DNA of 64,000 bases from Trichosphaerium sp. ATCC 40318. Taxonomy: Eukaryota > Discosea > Flabellinia > Trichosidae. The stretch spans positions 186,001 to 250,000 of the forward strand of contig JALMLS010000531.1 of assembly GCA_038496445.1 (NCBI GenBank). Reading direction: 5' to 3'. Numbering within the stretch: the stretch's first letter is position 1; each line of letters opens with the position of its first letter. A program made the position numbers and the translations under genes. The notes under the pieces are model-generated. The model was not told the DNA's origin. It made no database searches and saw only the letters and a list, made by a program, of their open reading frames with translations. This document shows, piece by piece, positions 22,788 through 33,491 of the stretch.

Positions 22788-25700
22788 ATGTTTCCTTCCA
22801 AGGGACCTTTCTCAGAGGCTAGCTACGTCCCAGCGCCAGAAGGCACTCCTGGCCCACCGCAACCTTTAACACCGGCAGTTACAACTACCGCCGCTTATGA
22901 TGGTATAATTACATACCCTCAGTGATCCCTAATAGTAGTAGACCCTCAAATCGACGATGATCCAAAGTTATACGATGATAGAAGCGCTGCAAGTAGTTTT
23001 TCATCCCTCGCCACTCGCCTTTCACTTGTAGATGGGTTTATGGCCGAATCAGATCCAAACAAACCAAAAAAAAAGAAAAGTAATTACGCTCTCATTATAC
23101 GTACTAGCAAGTGCTAATAACATGGTAGCTGTTTTCTATGTAACTGGAGGCGCTTTGCTCGGTTTATTGCTAATAGGAATAATTGGCGCTTTTTGCTTTG
23201 TATACTTCACCGACAGTGCCCAACAAGACGGTACGGAAGAATTACTCAACGGAACTTCTAAACAACAGAAAATCGATATTGTCGCTTTGTTCGCACAAAA
23301 ACTGTTGTTTTTTAAAGCAACGCCGACGTTTGATGAATATTTTTGTAATTTGTCATAGATTTGAACGATCGAGCTAGAAACCTTCACGACAGAGTGGATT
23401 TCAACGCTGCATACCACCAAAACGAAACAGACAACCTTCATGATAAAGTAGACGAACATAAAGAACAATCAAACATAGCGCTTGCTAAATCGATAAACAA
23501 AGTACACGACGCTATGGATGATAAATTCTCACAAACAAATATGCGTGTTGATATCGAGTTGCACCGTACACACGTTCACTTCACCCACGAAGTAAACCGC
23601 ACACATATTATTATGAATAGACGATTTGAAGACACAAACAAGAAGATCGACGACGGTTTGAAGTCTGTTAATGATAAAATCGATACGGGATTAACAGTTG
23701 TTAACGAAAAAATCGATACAGGTTTAACAGATGTTAACAAAAAAATCGATACGGGATTAACAGATGTTAACGAAAAAGTCGATACAGGATTAACAGATGT
23801 TAACGAAAAAGTCGATACAGGTTTAACAGATGTTAACGAAAAAGTCGATACAGGTTTAACAGATGTTAACAAAAAAGTCGATGACGGTCTTAACACTGTT
23901 AACGATAGAATGACAACAGAGATTACAGCAACAACACAAAAAATAGACCAAGGGGTTGCTCAAGTTAATAATAAGATTGACACTGAAATCAACGAAACAA
24001 ACACTTATATGGCCGCAGAATTCGCAAAGAGACCACTTCGTACGTGATTTTTTTTTCTACTCGTTTTTTTTCTTTTTTCGTTTTTTTTTCGAAATCTCGA
24101 ATGTTTTATGCTTATTCCTCCTTCTAGCGTGTCCAATGCAGTGTGAGAACAATGGTTCTCCAGATACTCTTTGTAAAAGATGTATTGCTTGTAATCCTGG
24201 ATGGGGTGGAACACTTTGTGATCAACCTGAGAGTTGTGCTGCAAGATGCACTGCTGGCACAGCTCCATGTTCTTGTAAACGTGGTACTATGATACCTAAC
24301 ACATGTTTATGTGATTGTCCACCAGGATGGATCTCTCCTGATTGCTCTGGTACGTCTTAATCCATTAGCTTCCAAAAACAATTTTTTGTTGTTTCTGTTA
24401 TCCACAAAAAAACTTACATTGTCGCTTAGTGCAAGATACAACTGTTACATTGGCTACAAAGATTCAGTTCTTGCAACAACAATTAGACCTTGCGTTAGCT
24501 GAACAAAACACTCAAAAGAGATCTTTTGACGATGATATTATTAGACTACCACATCACTTGGGTAAGTCTACTGGTTTTTTTTGTTCTTCATCTTTGTTGC
24601 TGACAAAATCTTTTAGGTACTGGTATGTCAGCCCATACCAAGCTTACAGGAGTTCCCCTCATCCAATTCACGTATGACGAGGACGAAAGTAAAACTTGGA
24701 CTCCAGTAGCCGGAACAACTTACACCGTTCCTGCTGAAGCAGCTTTCAATCCAATCTTGGGTGGAAAGTATCACTCATCAACGGAAACAAAGGTTTATAT
24801 TGATGCCAATGAACTCATCAATGATATGCGATCCCAGTACGTTCTTTTTTATGTCCTTAACGATTGGAGAGTAGTAGATACGCTGAAGTCATTACTAACT
24901 TGTTGTGTTTTTTAGCAAGAATGGAGGATTACAACCTGTTGCTCCACAAGAAATGCTTGAATCAAGGGCTGTTGATATATACAACGCTTACTTCCACTCA
25001 AGTTACTTAACAGTTGTACAAGAGTCATTCAAATTATTTGAAATGAAACTCCCTATCAACACACCTAACAATGTACGTCTGACTACCTTGCAAAAAGTGT
25101 AAAAAAAAATTTGTTCCTTGAAGTTTTTCTTTTGCGTTAAGTGCTGGTGTGCTTACAAACTTCCTTAGATCAGGCAATATAGATTAAGACGACAAATTCG
25201 TAGAGCGTTTGCGAGTCTACCTACTGGTGATGACGCACTAACTTCTGATGCTTACAATCAATACAAATTCGTCTTTGATAAATTTGGTGTTAGATACATT
25301 ACAAACAGTGTTGAAGGAGGTATCTTGACCAGCTTAACAGCTGTTCAAAATGAGGTGAATGGTTTGCAAACTGCAACAGGAGGATTCACAGGTTATGATT
25401 GGTCAAAAACCCAGGCTTTAGCAATGCATAAGAGCTCTTTAAGTAGTACGTTGTTTAGATCCCTATTAATACATCTTGGTTTTAAGTCAAGCTTACTTTT
25501 CTTTTTAGAAAAGACAGGTTCTTTTGTGAACCAATTGTTCCGTAGCAACGTGAGACTACATAAGACACTTTGCGCTGGTGGTAATGCACCAGAACAAGTA
25601 GCATGTACACAAACAAATGGATGGACAGATTCTCTTTATAAAGCACCGTATGTTACCCACTTCGACTCTGGTAACATTGCAGAGCTCATTGAAGACAATG

Positions 25701-26528
25701 AGTTGAGAAAAACTTGGGAAGGCATGCTTAATAGATATGTACGTTTAAACGACTACCACGTGCACATATACTCATTTTGTCACGTGTTATAGATTGATGA
25801 ACTCATGGGAGATAAAGCTGAAGGATGTCCTGCTTGCGGTCAAGGTGGAACATGTACACCTGGTAATAACTACTGTACTTGCCGTCCTAACTGGGGTGGT
25901 GTTACTTGCTCTCGATGTACCAAAGGTTGGGAAGGAGCTGACTGTAATGTTCAAAAGTCTTCCTTGACTAGCACCCTACATACAAGTACGCACATTTGAC
26001 AGAGTCAACCAATTTGTTCTCTTCGTTTTCTTCTTTTTTGCTCACCTTTTTTTTTTCTTAAGTTACACATGTTAAGCCAGGAGCTGAACAACATCCTCAA
26101 GCAAAGTATGTCAATCTAGGATCTGTAGAAGATCGCTATTGTGTTAAAGTTGGTATGAGTCATAACTGTGGGGAAGAAGGAGCTAAGGTATTCCGGTGTA
26201 CTCTACACGTTGGACATACATGGACAGCTGAACTTGGTACGAAATTCTTTAACGAGTTTATCATCGCATCTCGCTAACATTTTTCTTCTTTTTTTTAGCC
26301 TACGAAGCAAAAACAAAGCGTGATATTGGCGAAATGTCAGACTATCAAGCTATTGTAGACTCTGAAAGTGAAGAAAATGATCAAGAAGAAGAAGAAGCGG
26401 ATGATACTATTGTATCAAAACGATTTTTATGGGGCAAAAAGAAGAAAAAGGGAAAAAAAAAATGGAGATGTGGTGGTTCTACAGTTACTTGTAGCTTCCG
26501 TTGTTACATCGGAAAACCACCACAGTAA
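22788..26528 (+). CDS. membrane-anchored coiled-coil, EGF and MACPF domain protein
   Basis: Thirteen exons: 22788-22902, 22942-23079, 23129-23230, 23359-24039, 24128-24349, 24430-24561, 24617-24836, 24916-25072, 25169-25445, 25509-25738, 25793-25985, 26063-26236, 26299-26528 (2871 nt, 956 aa). Order of parts: a Pro-rich, then Ser/Lys-rich cytosolic head (~84 aa); one membrane helix (VTGGALLGLLLIGIIGAF) encoded by exon 3; a long coiled coil with 11-residue repeats; an EGF-like Cys cluster (CNPGWGGTLC, CDCPPGWISPDC); a MACPF domain with the signature FGVRYITNSVEGG near 25290; a second EGF-like cluster (CTCRPNWGGVTC); and an acidic then basic tail ending in Cys residues. No cleavable signal peptide is seen, so a type II orientation with an extracellular MACPF part is inferred. 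MACPF proteins can form pores; whether this one does is unknown. AATAAA lies at 26630. Confidence 0.85.
23668..23895 (+). repeat. 33-nt coding repeats (undecapeptide coiled coil)
   Basis: Tandem 33-nt units encode VNEKVDTGLTD and variants (Ile/Val, Glu/Lys alternations), seven or so in a row inside exon 4 of the MACPF gene. The 11-residue period with hydrophobic a/d/h-type positions is typical of right-handed (hendecad) coiled coils. Units near the middle are nearly identical at DNA level, so the repeat number may vary between strains. Confidence 0.85.
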
Positions 26529-26629
26529 ATAAGGGTGCTGTTTATCATGCAGCATTACACTGAATGAGTTCATTTGGGCTCAATAGAGTAATACTCCAAA
26601 AACCCTTTTTTTTTACATTTAACATTATC

Positions 26630-26635
26630 AATAAA
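26630..26635 (+). terminator. polyadenylation signal AATAAA
   Basis: A canonical AATAAA about 100 bp after the TAA of the MACPF gene, followed by a T-rich stretch. Similar signals follow other plus-strand genes, for example 11687, 28179 and 31411. Confidence 0.5.
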
Positions 26636-26640
26636 ACAAA

Positions 26641-26880
26641 CTTCAAAGTATTTATTTATTCCTTGTTGCTTTTTTTTATCGTATCAATCAGCCAATAGAG
26701 CCAAACATTGTTTGTTGGAAATTCTGCAATAAACAATAATGGAGAACGTCATAGTGTTTGAAATTAGCAGGACATGAGACAGTTGGCATCATGAGTTTTA
26801 TGAGCTGTCTACAAAAAAATTGACGAATTCCACTCCAGAGAGGTAAGCTCGCTAGGAGCATTCTACTTCCCACTGAGTAG
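26641..26880. other. unresolved stretch, possible exon on either strand
   Basis: On the minus strand 26688-26875 stays open from a good acceptor (CTTGCTACTCAG) to a TGA and encodes a Cys-containing peptide. On the plus strand there is a good donor at 26842 (GAGAG^GTAAGC) and an acceptor ending 26880, but the upstream plus frames are closed. I cannot decide between them. Confidence 0.3.
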
Positions 26881-27315
26881 CAAGAAGCTACAACTTTGTG
26901 TACAACTATTAGTTTGTTGAGTTACGATGAAAACTGTCCAGGAAGTGACAAACTGTGCAACACGAGTATTAGGCTATATGAACACATTCCTAAAAAGTCA
27001 CAAATCATCAAATATCTAGTTAATAACGCAACGGATGGCTTTACACAAGAACGACTACAGTACCTTATTAAAAACTACTATGAAACTGATCTACGATTTA
27101 TTTGGGAGAGCTACGAAAAGCTTTGCGCAAAAACGAACCAGACACCTCTAAACTTACTGAAAGACCATAGTCTATATGAACAAGCAACCTCATTTGGTGT
27201 TTCAGCGATTACAACCAGAATAAACGCTGAGAGGGATAAAATAGTACAAGGAGACTCTACACTTATTGAAGAAGCTAAAAAAGAGCGCCTGGAGTACTTG
27301 GTTGACAGATACTAA
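26881..27315 (+). CDS. unknown helical protein, probable terminal exon (start unresolved)
   Basis: An open frame from the acceptor at 26880 (CCACTGAGTAG) to TAA at 27313-27315. No suitable in-frame ATG exists at its head, so an upstream exon is required and I could not identify it. The ~145-residue product is charged and mostly helical in character (ERLQYLIKNYYETDLRFIWE, EEAKKERLEYLVDRY), with no known motif. A decayed partial copy of its middle follows directly (27320-27420). It could be an effector-like or lineage-specific protein; no function can be given. Confidence 0.45.
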   Translation, partial: QEATTLCTTISLLSYDENCPGSDKLCNTSIRLYEHIPKKSQIIKYLVNNATDGFTQERLQYLIKNYYETDLRFIWESYEKLCAKTNQTPLNLLKDHSLYEQATSFGVSAITTRINAERDKIVQGDSTLIEEAKKERLEYLVDRY

Positions 27316-27319
27316 ACAG

Positions 27320-27420
27320 ACATAAAACCCGTTTGGACCTCTCCGAAAAAATCTGCGCAAAGACGAAACAAACACCTTTGTACCTCTTAAAAGACCATAC
27401 ACTATATGAGCCATCTTCTA
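27320..27420 (+). pseudogene. decayed partial duplicate of the preceding exon
   Basis: The stretch around 27340-27411 matches 27108-27181 with many substitutions: the strings for 'SYEKLCAKTNQTPL' and 'LLKDHSLYE' can be traced, but the frame is broken and contains a stop. It appears to be a tandem duplication remnant. Confidence 0.55.
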
Positions 27421-27575
27421 GAATCTATAAACTATCACTTTCAGAAGTTACATCTTGTGGTTACATCAAGTGACTAAAAATGTAAGCTTAGCACTTTTAT
27501 CAAGTACTAGAAAGAAAAAAAATATAGGTCACGCCGAAGTGTGGCCTAGCACTTTTACCTGAGCAAGACAGAAGC

Positions 27576-28122
27576 TTGGAATTCGTATCCGAGTGTACTG
27601 CATCACCTAATTCCGCTACAATATGTAAAGTAGGCTCTATAGTACCAACAGGTCGGAATACCCTTATAAAAAACTATTCGTGTCTTCGGATTTTAATATT
27701 TCATTCAGGAAGCACTTACGGATTTGAAAGTGATGTTGTGCACAATGCTGATACTACTTTCCCATCAAGTCAGATGTACATGAACATGGCTATATTGTTC
27801 TGTTACATGACACAGATTGAGAGATATGCTAAAATCAAGAAGATTGAAACAAAAGACTTACAAGTACGATCAAGTTTTTGACTAAAATCAAACGGAATCT
27901 CAACCCTTTTTGCTCTTTATTAACACGTGTTGTTGCTTTTTTTAGCTTTATCAAGAGCAAGTACACGATGAGCTGGGTGGAAGTTTACATACACACATAT
28001 CTGTTAACTCAAGAAGTGGTGAAAAAGCTATGACTGATACAGTTAAAATGGCAGAAAAAATGTGTTTTCTACATGTAGCTCTGAGAGATGCCCATCCAAT
28101 TAACTTTACAGATAAATTCTAG
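27576..28122 (+). CDS. unknown protein, two exons seen (start unresolved)
   Basis: Exon up to 27863 (donor CAA^GTACGA) and exon 27946-28122 ending TAG. The joined frame is open over about 155 residues from near 27576. No ATG fits the open start, so the true first exon or start is uncertain; internal Met codons occur at ~27772. The product has a hydrophobic stretch (MYMNMAILFCYMTQIERYAKI) and a C-terminal part with repeated His and Met. I do not recognise a family. AATAAA follows at 28179. The gene faces the second CheD-like gene tail to tail. Confidence 0.5.
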
Positions 28123-28269
28123 AATCTAGAAATACTGCTACTCTAAGCCCTATATTGTCCGTGACTTACCTCAGCTGAATAAAATAAAAAAGTATTGATA
28201 AAAGGGTTGTTTATTTATAGTAGTATATACAAGGCGTATCATCCAACGATACGAAAGTTCACATGTGAA

Positions 28270-29177
28270 TCATACCTTCGCCAATACAGGCCTGAATTTT
28301 TTGAGTGCTGGGTCATCTTTACTGACCAAACCCTTCTTTACTTTACGAACTTGTGAAACGACTGTATCAAACTTTTTCATTTCAGGTACTTCAAATATGC
28401 CATCTCCACTGACCTTGTTATTTGGCATGTTCTTATAACGTTGTGATAGTTTTGTCCCTTTAACCCAACCACATGCCCAAAGTGCATCAGGTTCAACAAG
28501 TGGACGAATAGAACCCTTGGAATTCAAGTAGAATCCACTTTTAAACCTTCTACATCCTGTTTTGTTGATCACTTTGCGAGCACCCTTCAATACCTCAAGT
28601 ACAGCCGCAAGTGTTGCATTGGCTTCTGGCATTCCTGTCATCACGTAAAATGTTCTTTTACTGATTGGATGATTTCCTAGACCATAGGGTGAGTCATACA
28701 TCACGATCACCAAAAGTAACAAAGCAAACAATTACATACCTAAACCAGATTTGATTTTTTCTTCAATCCAAGCTGTACGAACTGCTTTTTGAATCTTATC
28801 GTATGGTGTCCACCATGTTCTCATTGAGCAAGAGTCGCTGATATGAGCACAATAACATGTGCCATTTGGATTTGGGCTGATGATTCCGATACAAGGTGCC
28901 AAACCAGCAACACCACAAGGTTTTGCTATCATAAACTGTTAGACTCTATTCCGCGAGAATGAAAACTTACGCAATGACTTCATGAATGTGCCTCCGACAC
29001 CTCCTCCAACAGTTGCAGGGTTAACTGTGGGTTTCTTTGTACTATCATGAAGAGTGTCAGTAATCATTGGATTTCACTTGACGATAAATTAACGTACACT
29101 GGTGCCTTTGATGGTTTCTTCTTTTGAGTGACAACTTTCTTTGTCTTGTTGTTGGTTGATGTTTGTTTGTTTGACAT
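28270..29177 (-). CDS. CheD-like Cys/His protein, copy 2
   Basis: Exons 29177-29098, 29041-28971, 28925-28740 and 28676-28270 (744 nt, 247 aa). The last three exons have exactly the same lengths (71, 186, 407 nt) and phases as copy 1 at 14822-15807. The putative active-site segment is GLAPCIGIISPNPNGTCYCAHISDS, so the Cys and His of the CheD-like pattern are kept. The basic N-terminal tail is shorter by 30 residues. Sequence identity with copy 1 is high throughout the core, pointing to a fairly recent dispersed duplication. Function is inferred from motif only and could be wrong. The start Met is the first ATG after the conserved 5' block. Confidence 0.7.
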
Positions 29178-29214
29178 TTAGCTTGTTGTTGTTTGTGTTG
29201 GTTGTTGTTGATTT

Positions 29215-29305
29215 TGATTTTTGTAAAGTCAGTGAAACAAGAATGACGTGACAACCACAATTTTTATTTGGTTTCCTCGATAAACACTTTGCTGCACGAG
29301 CACTT
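29215..29305 (-). promoter_or_regulatory. conserved 5' block of CheD-like copy 2
   Basis: Counterpart of 15868-15957, containing GTCAGTGAAACAA, AACCACAATTTTTATTT and GTTTCCTCGATA at the same distance from the gene. It probably holds core promoter or 5' UTR signals retained after duplication. Confidence 0.5.
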
Positions 29306-30100
29306 CTTTCGCGATACATAGTATTATCGAGTGCTAATACTACGTATTGGAGCTTTATCAACCTATTTAATGGTATGTATAGTTTATAGTCTATACTACC
29401 GCTTTTAGGGTTGATCACGGTCATTCTTAAAGCAGAAACGTGACAAGAAGCCTATCAATAAGTTTTACGTGAAATCTCACGAGAAACATCGTGAAATAAA
29501 TAACGCGAATCTTGACCATGTGTTATTCATCAATAACAAACTAGAAACGTAAACGAGCATGTATAATGAACCGATTTATTCAATCTAAATATATCACGTG
29601 TCAGTGTAGTCAAAACTATTTTAGGATTTAAACTAATAATTTGAATACGCCAATAAAACAGGCGAAAAGTGCGAGAAATGTGGTGGACTAGGCTGTTGCG
29701 GACATGGTAAGGATAATAATTATTGGAAACTTCCTTCTGGTGCAGAAGGAGAAGACTATTTGCCTGCATTCCCTGGTTTGACAGATGGTGATTCTGTATC
29801 TATTAACGTTTGTGTCAGATAGCGTCCTTGTTATCATTTTTCGCTTGGTTCACGTTGGACCGCAAGCTGTTTTGGAGTGTATTAATTATGATCGCTGTTT
29901 TTAGGCAAAGCCTATCCGATGTACACCGCGATTGGAACGGACGGGTGAGTGTTTGATGGAGACTAACCAGGGTCCCAGCCTGGACTGGCCACTGGAACAA
30001 TTCTCGCGAATCCATCCTCTACTATCCACAGCACGAATGGAACAACGTCTCAGCACCACCTGAGGAAATGTAGACTGTTCGTTCAGTGAAAGGAGAAATG
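29306..30100. other. intergenic region
   Basis: No coding gene is supported. It includes a stretch near 29660-29800 with short Cys- and Gly-coding open frames but no start or splice context, so it may be relic coding sequence. Confidence 0.4.
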
Positions 30101-30172
30101 GAGAGCACGGGATTTGAACCGGCAACCCAAGGTAGACGAACCTGCCCATGACCCCACTGGGCTATCGACACC
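30101..30172 (-). tRNA. tRNA-like sequence with Pol III A and B boxes, probably tRNA pseudogene or SINE head
   Basis: Read on the minus strand, the 72 nt hold TAGCCCAGTGGGG (A box consensus TRGYNNARNNGG) and GGTTCAAATCC (B box) at tRNA spacing. The 3' end is GCTCTCC, but the 5' end is GGTGTCG, so the acceptor stem does not pair fully, and the T stem has a mismatch. The anticodon loop is not of regular size. A functional tRNA is therefore unlikely; a pseudogene or tRNA-derived SINE fits better. Confidence 0.5.
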
Positions 30173-30411
30173 TTGGTCAACTTTAGGAAAATAAAAGTGA
30201 TAAACACATAAAATGTGTTGGTTGTTTCGACAACTTTTTGTAAAATACAATGTAGCCACATTTCGTGTTTTGCGTATGGTAATTTTGTTTAATTTCATTG
30301 TGTATTCAGGTTTCCCAAAAAAGCTGAATACAGGTCTCATCTGATTGGTCAAAACTAGATTGGCTTAACAGGTCGTTTTAAGTCATTTACCAAATCAAAT
30401 TGACAGACACA

Positions 30412-31300
30412 ATGGCTGCAGCAACAAGAAGTTTTGAGATTCTCCCAAAAGGTGGTGTAATTATACGTAATGCCCTTAATGCAAGTGAACAAGAACAATT
30501 CTTCAAAGATATGCACGATATGGCTGCACCGGTACAACTCTCTATAACGTCTATTTTTCTTTTTTTGCTTTTTTTGAATTGAAATGTATTAATGTTACTG
30601 AACAGAGATATATTGCCGACTTGAAATCAATGGCAGCAAGTGACAACTTCAAGGATAAAAAGTTTCCTTTCCCAATGACTTATTACAGGAACGTACTAAC
30701 TGATGAATGTACAATGAAAGAAAGTATGTACTGATTTTATTTTGGAATAATCTTATTGTTAAAAAAATTAAATCTTGTGTCTACAGGACCTACCAAGACT
30801 CTAGACTGGATTAACAACTTACTCAATGATGTAAAGAAGTATGTTTCGGAGCACAAAGATTGTACAGATCTCGATGACATGTTCAAAATTAAAGATCTTA
30901 TGATTGACAATTTCGTTGCTCAATTGTACCCAAACAAAGGCATGTTGTTCAACCATAAGGACGTCAGTAAGTGCACACATACTCAACACATTTTCACAAT
31001 CTTACTCTGTGACTAGACTTTGGATGGGCTGGATCCCTTACTCTTGGCGCACCATGCGATTTCATGTTTGATGGACAAACTATAAAAATTAATTCGGGTG
31101 ATATCGCCATTGGTAACTTTGGTCAAATTGACCACGGTGTGCCGAAATTATACCCAGAAGAGGCCCCTGAATGGTGGAAATCAGTAGAAAACCATGGATA
31201 CGCACGTTGCAATGTGCAATTTCGCCAGTACGATCAATATACTGGCAAAAAGCAAACAGTCGAAGAGTATGACAAATTCATCACTTGGCAGCGTAGTTAG
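30412..31300 (+). CDS. AlkB-like Fe(II)/2-oxoglutarate dioxygenase
   Basis: Exons 30412-30531, 30606-30723, 30787-30966, 31017-31300 (702 nt, 233 aa). The C-terminal half has the double-stranded beta-helix motifs of the AlkB family: H-x-D in LFNHKDVNFGW (split by an intron), the distal His in IDHGVPKLYP and the AlkB signature RxNxxxR in RCNVQFRQ. GSLTLGAPCDFMF corresponds to the 'xSLGxxxxF' strand. AlkB enzymes remove alkyl or methyl groups from nucleic acids or proteins by oxidation. Subfamily and substrate cannot be told. The ATG at 30412 is the first in frame. AATAAA at 31411. Confidence 0.8.
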
Positions 31301-31529
31301 AACTACTCATTGCACGTCACTAATGCAAGACGACCCTCTATAATCACATTAACCTCACCATCATAATAAAACCTAACTTGTCAAATACTTGAAGTCTCTT
31401 CGTAAGCACCAATAAAAATGAAATGAGGAATCGAAGCAACACGTGTTAAAATCATCAATATTTATTGTATACCAAATGGTTGGGCGTATTGTATATAAAC
31501 AATCTTGTATAATTAGAAGATCATTCTAT

Positions 31530-32980
31530 TTAACAACACCACATGGTGTTTGGGAAGTTAACGCCGTTCTCAGTGAGTTTTCTGAAAGCCTGAAAAAAAG
31601 AATCCAATAAATACAAGAAAACAATTTCACAAAAAAAAATTCGTTTCGTACGGAAGCAAAGTCCTTCTTAAACAAATCCTCATCAGCAGCGTACATCTGT
31701 ACGTACTTTTTAAACGCTATAAAAAGAATCAATAAAGAAAAGGGAACAAAGATAAAAAGAAGCATACAGGCGTCTTCAAGGAGAGCAACATCAGTAGGTA
31801 ACATCATCAATGTTCCAGTTGCTGCATCAACAAATTGCGTAGCACCACCCATATCTTTTGGTACCCATTCTAAGTAATCTTAGTACTACTACCACAATCA
31901 GGTAAAGGTATTAACACGTACTTTGCTCCAAGAGTTGGACATAGTAGTCATTAGAAAAGTATGTTGGTGACTTTGTCCATGGTCCATCAAAACCAGATCT
32001 ATCAGTGTGACATCTTCCAAGGGCATGAGCACCAGAAAGAGCGACAATTTCCTTGTCGTTAAATCCCATTCTGTAAAAGATATCTCTCAAGTGAGAACCA
32101 CCTTGAGTAGCGTCTGGCAAGCGACCATCTTCAGTGCAGCTAGTTAACAACAATTAGAAACCAGGTCAACAAAAGATACAACATACTTTGAGTTGTCCGG
32201 GCTATCAGAACGTCCAAGACGGAATGGTACAGCTGGACCATCCATTTCTTCAAGAGCAACATAACCAGCAAAGGTGTAAAGGTCAGCATAAGAGATTTCT
32301 GGATGTCTAATTCAAACCGTAAGAAATCTGTGATTACAGGAAGCAAAAGTTGACGTTACCTCTTTTTGATGTCTTCTAAACGAGCCATGGCGTGATGCAA
32401 ACCAGCATTGGCACCATAGTCCTTTTCAGGAGAGAAACTAAGCAAACAGTAAACACAAAGCGAGCAAAAAAAACAAACTTTAAGAATTCGAGCTGTACCG
32501 AATATTGGCGCCATCAGAACCACCGTCACCAGACTTGGTACTGTAAGTACCAGAGTTATGCCAGCAAAGACGCATCAATACTGGGCCCCAAGAGCCGTCA
32601 TCCCACAAAGGATCGCTCTGAAAAATGTCAAAAAAAATAAAACGTTTACACCATAAAGCTAACGTACCAAAGTCTCAACAATCTCTGCGCGGATTTGGGC
32701 AAGGTCTAAGAACGATTACGTCAGTACATTTTCGTTATTGGCGCAAACAAATGAAGTGGGCGATTTACAACGAAATATAACGGTATACTCGCTGGCAAAG
32801 CCTCTTAGTGCGCGTACCAACTTTTTTTTCGTCAGCGGCTGCGGTCGTTAACCACAAAGACAATCCACCGAAAGTAGCTAGGGCAGCGACTTTCATGACG
32901 TTTGAGGAAGAGGAACTTTGTACTCCTGTCGTTGCTGTGGCATAAGTGCGTGCTGCTTTGTAATTAGCGCTACAATTCAT
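31530..32980 (-). CDS. cytochrome c peroxidase-like class I haem peroxidase, mitochondrial
   Basis: Nine exons: 32980-32818, 32705-32668, 32617-32499, 32437-32360, 32306-32187, 32139-31922, 31878-31768, 31716-31652, 31589-31530 (972 nt, 323 aa). The distal haem pocket motif is [13 protein letters not shown] (Arg, Trp, His). The proximal motif is [23 protein letters not shown]. The C terminus [13 protein letters not shown] ... [12 protein letters not shown] is typical of cytochrome c peroxidase. The N-terminal ~55 residues are Ala/Thr/Ser-rich with a hydrophobic stretch ([19 protein letters not shown]), which fits mitochondrial import to the intermembrane space. It reduces H2O2 using cytochrome c; an ascorbate-using hybrid enzyme cannot be excluded. 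Confidence 0.9.
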
Positions 32981-33206
32981 AGTACAACGCGCATACCCTT
33001 TTTCGTGTACGAACGTTGAGAAAAGCGAGAAGAAGCGATAAAACGTCTCATCTACAAAGAGCGTTAAAAGACAACGTTAAAATACAACGCCATTGCTCGT
33101 TGTTATTAACTTGGGCTTGATAGCAAATAAAAAACTTTACAGCGTCTGGTTTTGATCAAACGGCGGGGAAATTAACCCCTACCAACGACAACTACGGTTA
33201 TCAAAA

Positions 33207-33434
33207 ATGGACGCACAAGCGCTTTTGATTAACGCGCCGTCAGTTTTGGAAGATTTAACGTTGCAAAAAACAAAAGGAAAAAAAGGGCGTACGTTGTTGG
33301 GCGGTTTGTTGTTTGTGGAACGATTAAGTGTTGCAAATCAAAAATCTATCTTAAACAGTACAAATACAACATTCCAGTACTTACAGTCAGTCACCAATAA
33401 ATCAATGAGAACGCAGTGCTTCACAGCAATTTAA
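33207..33434 (+). CDS. small hypothetical protein
   Basis: Single open frame from ATG to TAA, 75 aa, starting 227 bp from the divergent peroxidase start. Its first part (MDAQALLINAPSVLEDLTLQ) looks protein-like, with a Lys/Gly-rich loop then a hydrophobic helix. No family is recognised. It could also be the first exon of a longer gene, but its end overlaps the 3' flank of RPF2. Real status uncertain. Confidence 0.4.
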   Translation: MDAQALLINAPSVLEDLTLQKTKGKKGRTLLGGLLFVERLSVANQKSILNSTNTTFQYLQSVTNKSMRTQCFTAI

Positions 33435-33491
33435 TGAAAGTTTTTCCAACGAATTTTTTTTTTGTTTAACGTTGCTTTATTTACATTAATT

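Noticed and set aside
23576-23896. 106-codon antisense frame opposite the coiled-coil repeats
   Set aside because: Shadow of the 33-nt coding repeat on the plus strand.
26896-26898. Start codon for the unknown gene at 26881-27315
   Set aside because: The codon here is TTG, not ATG; the segment looks like an internal or terminal exon after the acceptor at 26880.
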